From positions 67,126,618 to 67,190,617 of the forward strand of contig CM049317.1 in assembly GCA_026874595.1 (NCBI GenBank): DNA of 64,000 nt, given 5' to 3'. The notes beneath the pieces were generated by a model. The model searched no databases, was not told the DNA's origin, and saw only the letters and a list, made by a program, of their open reading frames with translations. Every line of letters begins with the position of its first letter. The stretch's first letter is position 1. A program made the translations under genes and the position numbers. Source of the DNA: Sipunculus nudus. Its lineage: Eukaryota; Annelida; Sipuncula; Golfingiida; Sipunculidae. Positions 56,301 to 64,000 of the stretch are shown here, one piece after another.

Positions 56301-59300
56301 GATCTGTGAAAGGCTGCAGAAATGAACTTTTTATCAGCTCGCTTGTGCTATATATTAAGCCCGAAACTGAACATTATCTCTCGGTACTATACGTATCGTG
56401 ATACTTCACTGGCGACCTTGTAAATGTTGCGTACATATGAACAGTTTATCAGTTAAGTTTAAAAGTAAATGCTTTTTATAGTTCATAGATCAATTAAAAA
56501 CATTTTTTAATCGCAGTGACATATGCGTGACGTTACAAAACAATTACGATAGAGATATGTACAATTACCATTGTGACGTCATCTCTGTCTTTCCTCAGAA
56601 TTACGAATTAAGAATACAGTTGATAATGAAAGCTTAGGCTGCCCCTTTTATATCTGTTGTTCTGTCCTCAGCTCCATTAAAGGTAAACGCCATTGAATTG
56701 TAAAAGTATTATCGCGTAAAAAGTAAAGTTACAACATGTTGTTACAACATGAACCTTTCCAAAGCTGTGTCGAAAATGTGCTTTTTTTGCGAACATTTTA
56801 ATAAATTGTGCTGGCTTGAACACTACTCGGTTCACTCGCGTAAATTTCTTTATGGAGGACATTTATAAATTCAGAGATCAAATGATACGTTATCTTGCTT
56901 TTTTTTCAGGTGAAAGTGGGAGTGATTATAAAGACACCACGTAAGACTGATTTATTCGTATTCAAAATATGAGCAAATTTAAGAAAATTAAGATGAAAAT
57001 TTAAAAATAGTTTTACTTTTTATTATATAGAATCTGATTTCTGAATACATTTTATATTTAAACACATTGCAAAAGACCAGTAACGAAAGACGAAATATAA
57101 CGGCAAAACCATGCATACGTTTTTGTAAAGAAAAGGTCACATTGGGTTTAAGGAAAACAGCAACCGATAATTTGAGTGTATCTTCAACAGGTGGAAACTG
57201 AAGTGAAAAAATGCCAGGTTCTCTTTTTATACATATAAATCTGTATACAAGCGAGTTGCGTTACACAAGTTTTTATTTATTAACCAAGATATATTTTACC
57301 CACTTCTACCCAATAGTTTAAAAAGTCTGATGGTGCCTGCCACCTCTCAGAAAAAACGTCCTCCCGGACTGACAGCTACTTACCGTGTTATTTATGCCCG
57401 GTATTTTGTTGCAACCAGGGTGCACGGTGTCCCCAGAGAGGACTGTCGTTTATACTTTTTAGGGGAGTCCATTTTCTAATTACACACCGTTAAAGATGGA
57501 CAGGAGCCGCCACAGAAGTTATACGTCACCGATAATCGGGACTTGATGAAAGGAAAGTTCAGCGGGAAAGCTCTCACTCCAGTTTTCCAAAGTTCTTGTG
57601 ATTTTTGTTTTTCTGCTTTTGCTAATACAGATAAAAAACATGTCTTTCAACAGGTAAACGTTTCTGCAAAATTACCTGATTTTTTTTCTTCTTGCAACTT
57701 GTATTAGAGTCTGTGGGAATATTAGCCACACTAATGTAGCTGGCTACGACAAAGTCTGACTCACTTCAGTAGTCAACCGACGGTGGGATTTGAAACAATT
57801 TGGTAAAATGTCGGCTGGGGTGTAACGGATTTAAAGAATTAGGGTTAATATAACTGATGTTACAAAATATGAATTTTACAATATAATCGAGTAAACCATT
57901 GATGAACACATCTACAAATTGCGCAAGTAAATCACACCATGTATATACAACTATGAAACTATGAAACTTTCCTGAAACAATACATATATGCACAATTATC
58001 AACTTTACCAATACAGGTAATTAAGACTTAAAGATGTACACAGATACTACACAAATTTTGTTTCCGAATTCCTTATTAACCGAAAGAAACTGGCTCAATC
58101 TTCCGCGGTGAAAACAAAAAAGAATTATAATGTAGTTGGCTGTTTATTCGCGAGGTTTTTAAATTTGTGATATTCGGGAATGGGAAATAAACGCAAAATG
58201 TAACCTTCATGAATAATACACCTTATCAGATGAACGGTAATTTACTCTCTTTGGAATTGTACGTATTTTATCCACGCGACATGTCCTATAAAAGTCGATA
58301 AGCAAAAGATTTTCTTAATAATAACATATATTTAATGTTACCTGTGAAGCAAAAATGGACTCTACAAACAATAAAAGAAATTTCATATTATCTCCCAATA
58401 GGCAATATTACTCCTTCCTTAAAAGGATATAATCATGGGCAATATTATGCCTATTCTTTCATACAAGCAGCTCACTTTTGCTTTATACAAAAGTTTTCCA
58501 GCAAAACCATCCTAGCATACAGTCTCCGAACCTCGCACCCGGCTTTTTTACATCTTGTTATTGCTCTGCGTGTTTGTAAACACAGTCCACGTGTGTCTAC
58601 CATAAAACGGCCGCTTGTCAGGAGATCCGATTGTGAGATGCAACACGCGATGTTCAGCCAGCGGAACATATATTATATTTCAGGGCATCATTTGGGCCAG
58701 GGCATCTCCTAATAGACACGTATTGTTGCCGTAAGATACACGCGCTGTATTTTTATTGACACCTGTGATCGCGCCAGGTCCACTGTTTCTAACACTAATT
58801 TACAGGAGTGAGCAAACGGCTTCAAGGCAATATTTTGGCTGGTTCATATTTATTTAAAAAGGAAGAAGTTACTTTTTGTGTGAATTCAACATGCTTTATA
58901 GGTGATTGGGCCTCTTTAAGTACCCGTCAAATTGTTGAGACTGAGTGCGAATATTAAATGACCAATGAAGTCATAGTATATGAGTAGGTTTCTGAACGGT
59001 AAGATCTAGAAAATGGAACCCTCGCGAAACAATGAAAAAGTTTAAAATTAGCCTTGGTAATATAAAGGTTATCAAAATAAGTCTTTTTTGTAAAGATTAA
59101 ACCAGCAGTGAATACTGAGTTATTAAATTCCTTTCCTGACATCTGTAACAAACCCCGTCATAATCGGGACACATATATTGGTCGGAAAACATATAATGTT
59201 ACCTCGCTGGGTCTGTCTTGTGAAATAAATTTTGAAATTCTTTCGACTGCACCTTGTTTCACACATGACCATGACATTACAACCTAAAATATCATAAAGC

Positions 59301-60033
59301 GATGGAGGGCGTCTATATTTCATGGGAAAAGATAAAAGAATCCGCTATCTGGTGACCCACCGGCCAAATTCTAGTGGGGGAATATAGTAAAAAGATGAAA
59401 ATACCCGAGAGTTCATGGTTTTATCACTGGGTTCTTTGACAGTACATTTGTTGTAAGGGTGGTTCATTATACCTGAATGTAGTGTAGGATAATAGAGTTT
59501 TGAAACTCTAGGATAGGAAAATCTACAGAGAAAGATGAAGATGGACTAAGAAGTATATACATACTGAAAAAGATGCCTTGACATGGTATCATATGAACTT
59601 TATTAAAATATCAGAAAAGGGTACACTTTCATGTATATCCCAGGTAATGGATGTTTCTTGTAGGTTCTGTAGTAGTCGTCCAGATCTAAGAATTGTGACA
59701 TTGGCGGGAAAATAATATTTTTTAAAGATTTGGAAGTGATAGAAAATTCCTTAAGGTATTTCATAAATGAGAATTTCAGGGGCCATAGACTGCATGATGT
59801 ATATACGAAATATTCATGCAGGGCCAATTATTTCATGACTATTTTTATGTTGATAAATATGCCATATACTTGGATAAATGAACTAGTAATTTGTACGTAA
59901 TCCAAATTAAAACATATATATTAAAATATATATATATGTATCACATTTCACTAGCGTGCGGCAGCAACTTTGGATTTATTTTTGTAAGACAGAGCTACAA
60001 ATTGGAAGAGCCTTTCTGTTCGAAAATTTTGTC
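56301..60033. other. Long AT-rich region without a supported gene
   Basis: The longest frame, 58335-58712 (125 codons, plus), has no recognised motif and is overlapped by a minus-strand frame. A short acceptor-ATG-donor combination at 57631-57653 was judged too short to call. Confidence 0.4.
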
Positions 60034-60337
60034 ATTATCTTCGCCAAGAGATTGCGTTCATCCCCATTCGTGCGTTTGTGTGTGTTTGTTCACAATAACT
60101 CCCGCAATCATGAACGGAATCTGATATTATTTTCAGGGCATTCATGAATTAGCCGATGAAGAATCGATTGGATTTTGGTCAGGATTCAGAATTTGATCCG
60201 GATTCAGGAATATTCACGAATGTAGAGTACTTGAAACCCAAATGAGCCTGGGAATATGGATTAATAAGTGAATGCAAAACCATTCCACAGTAGGTACCCC
60301 CACACATGGCGAAGGCTGCTTGCATTCCTTAGAATGC
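60034..60337 (+). repeat. CCTCCGCC-terminated dispersed repeat, copy D
   Basis: Starts ATCTTCGCCAAGAGATTGCG, has the TTCGTGCGTTTGTGTG tract, TTTTGGTCAGGATTCAGAAT and ATCCGGATTCAGGA, and ends CCCCCACACATGGCGAAGGC. The ends are inverted copies (CTTCGCCA / TGGCGAAG). At about 300 bp it is a good reference for the family's length. Confidence 0.8.
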
Positions 60338-62509
60338 AGATTTAGAGATAACTCTAAATAGTTAATTGTATAGAGACAAACAAACAGGGCATATAAACGG
60401 ATATGAGTGAATATATAATAATGCATATTTGAAATATGCATAACACAAAACACAGTGAAAGGTAATGGTATCATATAGCATTCATAGTCCATACCACACA
60501 GGAATTAGTACACTGTATTCGCCTTTAACTGTAAAAGGATAATTCCCCCCCCCCCTTTCATAATTTTATATTATAAAATGATTTTTGTCGATATAGAGTG
60601 TTTGGGAAAGGTTTCTCGCGTATCATAGCTCACCCTTCCGCCAGAGGTCGTTTTCATCAAACCTATCCTCATCCAGTTCGGGATCGTATACAATGACGGC
60701 AACAGTCCAAGTAAAATGGTCTGTATACAAACGTAAATACCAATACTAACCAAAATGTAACTTGCTTCATCTAATCTTATCTCAATAGAGTTAATGTTTA
60801 GGTACAGTTACAGAATGATCAGCGCATGTTAGGCTTTGATTTATAATTATTGATTACTAATTAATGTTCATAATTATAACTTAAAATCTGAGATGCAGAA
60901 CATCGGCATCAACAGATTATCTAAAAGAAATCAAGGAATGGAAATTGAATTATAACTTGGATTTGACATGATACGAATGGAAGTTGGGACATTCATGCTT
61001 AAGGCCTCAGATTTTTTAATATGAAAATGTAATTTTCGCATGTGGCACACCCACGCTTATATGTCCATCACCTAGAGGTGCTAAGTAGCATAAAAATGTC
61101 ATCCCTTTCGACCTAAGCTTAGGTGTAAAACAAAACAGCAACCATAAAACAAAACATGAAGAGTCATCAATATTAGAATTAACGGATTGCTCTTACAGTA
61201 GCTTTACTTTAACACCAATGATATTTTGGCATTTGCGCCATTTTTATGTGAGTAAAACACCATTCAGATCACCAAAATTTTATAAACACCCAAAAATGTG
61301 GGAAAAACTAGACTTCCTTTGCGACCATAAACATTATAGACATTAGTAACAGCATGGCGCGGTCGACTCCCGCCGGAACATCAATGGCTATGTGGGTTGG
61401 AGGTGACACTCCGGTATTTAGATAAATTCAAAGCTCCAGGTGACGCTAATATTTTTTTCTTCTTGAATTCATCTTTGGCAATCAGCGGTATGTCGAGGCA
61501 CACGTGACATTTAGGAGTACACATAAAAAGAGTAAAATGCCATTTCATCCTGACGCGCGACCTACGACTTAACTAGTTTGATGAATAATGTTGGCTAACG
61601 CTTTGGACAAAGTAGTGATACTTATGATTAATCTTTGTCTAGCAGAAGGTTTGCGTCTTTGTCATATGAGAGCCTGGATAGGCGGAAAAACTTGTCATAA
61701 GGAATAATGCATTCATAGGGCCAGTGAGGTAACAGTTATTTTCGTCGTTTACTTACGACGCCTCACGTCTTACATGGACGCTGTCAATTAATATAATATA
61801 AATCAATATTTTAATCGTTTTTTTTACTGTTATCAATGTTTGAAAAATATTCCTTTATAGTTGATTGATTGGTAAACTTTCTTGCATAAATGTTGATTTT
61901 CTGATCGTATACGTATGTGGCCATACGAGTATATGTGATTGACACATTGATACCGTCGAACGAGGCACATGGCATAAGCACGGACATTGAATTTACAGTT
62001 TGGTTTGTAAGGTGTCTTACATTCACATATATCTCTTATCAATTCCTCACTCGTAGCAAAAATGTAAAGGTTACTCTCCTATATATCACATTATTGGATG
62101 GATGACCATTGAAGTGTAGTTTTCGGTATAACTGAAGTCACGATTAAACATATGCCTTGTCCTATGCAATGGCCAGTGTTGTATCTTTTCAATGCCTGAT
62201 TACTGATGTACAATGCCATGCGTTATATAATATACGTCTATTTTGAGGTTTTACCGAGGTAATTTAAGCAATATTTAAGTTGGCGTTTGTAGCTCATAAT
62301 TCCTCTTCCTACAAAGAAACTTTTTTTTAAAGTATAAACGTAATATATTATTCCAATAGGTGAAGATAAGTATGCTCAATGGACATTATATTAAGCAAAC
62401 TGTCATCTTATAAAATATTAATCAGTTGGATTTTCTTATCCACAACAGTTCACATGCATAATGATGTTGCATAATTAATAATATGAATGTTTGTGCCTCT
62501 TTTTCATAT
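60338..62509. other. Unassigned intergenic sequence
   Basis: A 10-base C run at about 60546. Around 60640 the minus strand shares ACGACCTCTGGCGGA with 41613-41630. No gene seen. Confidence 0.4.
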
Positions 62510-63356
62510 TGTTACAGATGTCTCTTTTTTGTGTGCAGCAGTCTTGCATGTGTCTGTGTAGCCCTAGCATTGTCCGTTGCCATGGGAGACGCGCGAGCCC
62601 GGTCGGCCCATGTGTAGGGTCTGACCTGTAGAGACACAGCACTTATGCTGATCTGGAACTTTCTTGGCTGGTCGCGCTCTGTGAGCGCGTGTCTTGTAAT
62701 GTTCTTTGGGCGTGTGTATTATATATTGTTTGGTTCTTTCGATTGTTCGTGAAATAGAAGTTTCTAGAGTTATAAATGGGGGCTGTGTTTTAGAGCCGAG
62801 AGGAGGGGAGAGCAATATTCCAGCGGGCACGGAAGAGTGTGAGTCAGTTTTGGACCTATCAGATAATTGCAGAAATGTCAGGTATTCTACGAACTCTATT
62901 CAGATTTAGTGCGGCCTGTCTCCAGTGTGCTTTCGGGATAATTACTAGAAATTTTCTTTTGGATAACAACGGAATGATTTTGTGATTGAATTGGACTATT
63001 ATTTTCTGAGGAGATTTATGTGAACTGTTTATCTGGATTACACGTTTTAAAGGACTTGTTGTCATTGGACAGTGGTGGTATCCAGGTACTGTACACTTTA
63101 TTTCTTATACTGTGTAATTGTATTGATTCGCTGTTGTAATGTTGTTATACTGTGTAATTGTAATTTAGGGTATTGTAATGTTAGGGTTGTTTTAAGAATA
63201 AATTATAATTATTTGTTAAAAAAAAAACACTTCTTTATTAATTCCCCTAGACATTCCATGCTGCCTAGTGTTACAGAATCTGATTTTTATTTATCCCCGT
63301 ATCAAAATTTATGCTCGTCACGACTACGTCATCTGTTGATATTAGGTTCCGTTACA
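62510..63356 (+). repeat. Solo LTR of the Gmr1-like family, 847 bp
   Basis: Starts TGTTACAG and ends CCGTTACA, one base off the GTAACA terminus of the other LTR. The 4-bp target duplication ATAT is exact (62506-62509 and 63357-63360). From the TATA box on, it aligns with the reverse complement of 40513-41346. The first ~200 bp of U3 have diverged strongly. Confidence 0.95.
62771..62777 (+). promoter_or_regulatory. LTR TATA box
   Basis: TATAAAT followed by GGGGGCTGTGTTTTAGAGCC, conserved with the solo LTR at 40513. Confidence 0.6.
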
Positions 63357-64000
63357 ATATGTGCTTAATTTGTCCCCACGCAAGTCAAAATATTTTTGGA
63401 GGTGCCTTGAGTACTTTCTTGCATTTGTAGCTCATTGGCCACAGGGCGTGTCATGTCCAGACAAGGTCTTCTATTCAGGGTCAAATTGATTACAGTATCC
63501 ATTTAAACGCCTCCAAAGGAAATTTCCCCCTTTAAAAGGAAGTAATTTTTTTATATAATATATCACACCATATAAATTTGCTTGCAATGCGCGGGTTTTT
63601 CTGTTTGGTCAACATTTGAAACTAAGACCAATGACACGGCCATCGTTTGGCATACTTAAATGGGTATAGGTATGTTGATCTCTATATATGAATTAGTATC
63701 ATTTTATGATAACAATGATTTCAATAGTTCGGATAGTTTGTGGGTAACTAAAAATATGCGATATTACAAAACTATTTATCCGATAGAACCGCGGATTTTC
63801 CACCTGTGCATCTAGTTTTATATTGAATGATGACTTGTTTATGGTTTATAAATGCCAATTACAAACTCACTTTGCACACGAGTTTGCAAATCATTTCCAC
63901 TCGTATGTATGTAGGTTAAGGCAAACGTGTATTAATGAGTTCAACTGTGGAAATAATTATCAATCACTGATAATGGTTTTTCTGGAATTGACATGACTTT
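63357..64000. other. Unassigned sequence to the window end
   Basis: No gene or repeat recognised apart from the 4-bp duplication at its start. Confidence 0.4.

Noticed and set aside
57631-57653. Micro-exon with ATG and GTAAAC donor
   Set aside because: Five codons only, weak donor, no partner exon.
58335-58712. 125-codon open frame as a gene
   Set aside because: No recognisable domain; AT-rich composition and an opposite-strand frame of similar quality.

Overview
This is a eukaryotic, probably molluscan (or other lophotrochozoan) genomic window. It is AT-rich and intron-like or intergenic, with many long TA dinucleotide arrays, minisatellites and layers of decayed transposons. There is no bacterial-style gene packing, no operon, no rRNA gene and no CRISPR array. 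Long open frames are almost all retrotransposon remnants or translations of simple repeats. The organism call rests on this texture and on the repeat classes (Gmr1-like Ty3/gypsy, tRNA-derived SINEs, a Penelope-like fragment, TIR elements), not on any diagnostic host gene.

Layout. 1-4219 is a minus-strand Ty3/gypsy-type element cut by the left edge: a truncated 5' LTR, a tRNA-Pro-type primer site, a gag with SCAN-like capsid and a CCHC knuckle, a protease, then integrase with no reverse transcriptase in between. That order fits the Gmr1-like group, in which integrase precedes RT. 8.2-10.8 kb holds a TIR-type repeat and an array of inverted-repeat units rich in CGTATCG/TACGAAA. 14.4-14.8 kb is a 24-bp minisatellite. 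15.3-16.95 kb is a 5'-truncated LINE on the minus strand. 18.1-19.6 kb holds two blocks of CCGTACGG-rich degenerate repeats and a foldback element with 80-bp arms seated in TA arrays. 20.5-23.7 kb carries an hAT-like element, a split TIR repeat, a 16-bp minisatellite and a CT tract. 28.9-36.5 kb contains more dispersed repeats and a Penelope-like 3' fragment with a hammerhead-like core. 37.2-39.1 kb is a recent 910-bp tandem duplication with TA arrays at all three junctions. Two complete solo LTRs lie at 40.5-41.3 kb (minus) and 62.5-63.4 kb (plus), each with an exact 4-bp target duplication. tRNA-type SINEs lie at about 44.6, 45.6-46.0, 50.3-50.7 and 56.1 kb.

The most interesting object is at 49561-49988: a 428-bp non-coding terminal-repeat retrotransposon in miniature (TRIM). 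It has two ~155-bp LTRs, a perfect tRNA-Pro primer-binding site, a polypurine tract, and tRNA-like A and B boxes inside each LTR. Its termini (TGTTAC...GTAACA) and primer site match those of the Gmr1-like family in the same window, so a parasite and a possible autonomous donor may be sitting side by side.

Host coding content is sparse and uncertain. The best candidate is a phase-compatible exon pair at 53118-53250 and 54126-54370 on the plus strand. Weaker single-exon candidates lie at 12030-12126, 24001-24039, 29847-29895 and (minus) 47844-48120. All were read by eye from splice signals and open frames; no identity is claimed for them.
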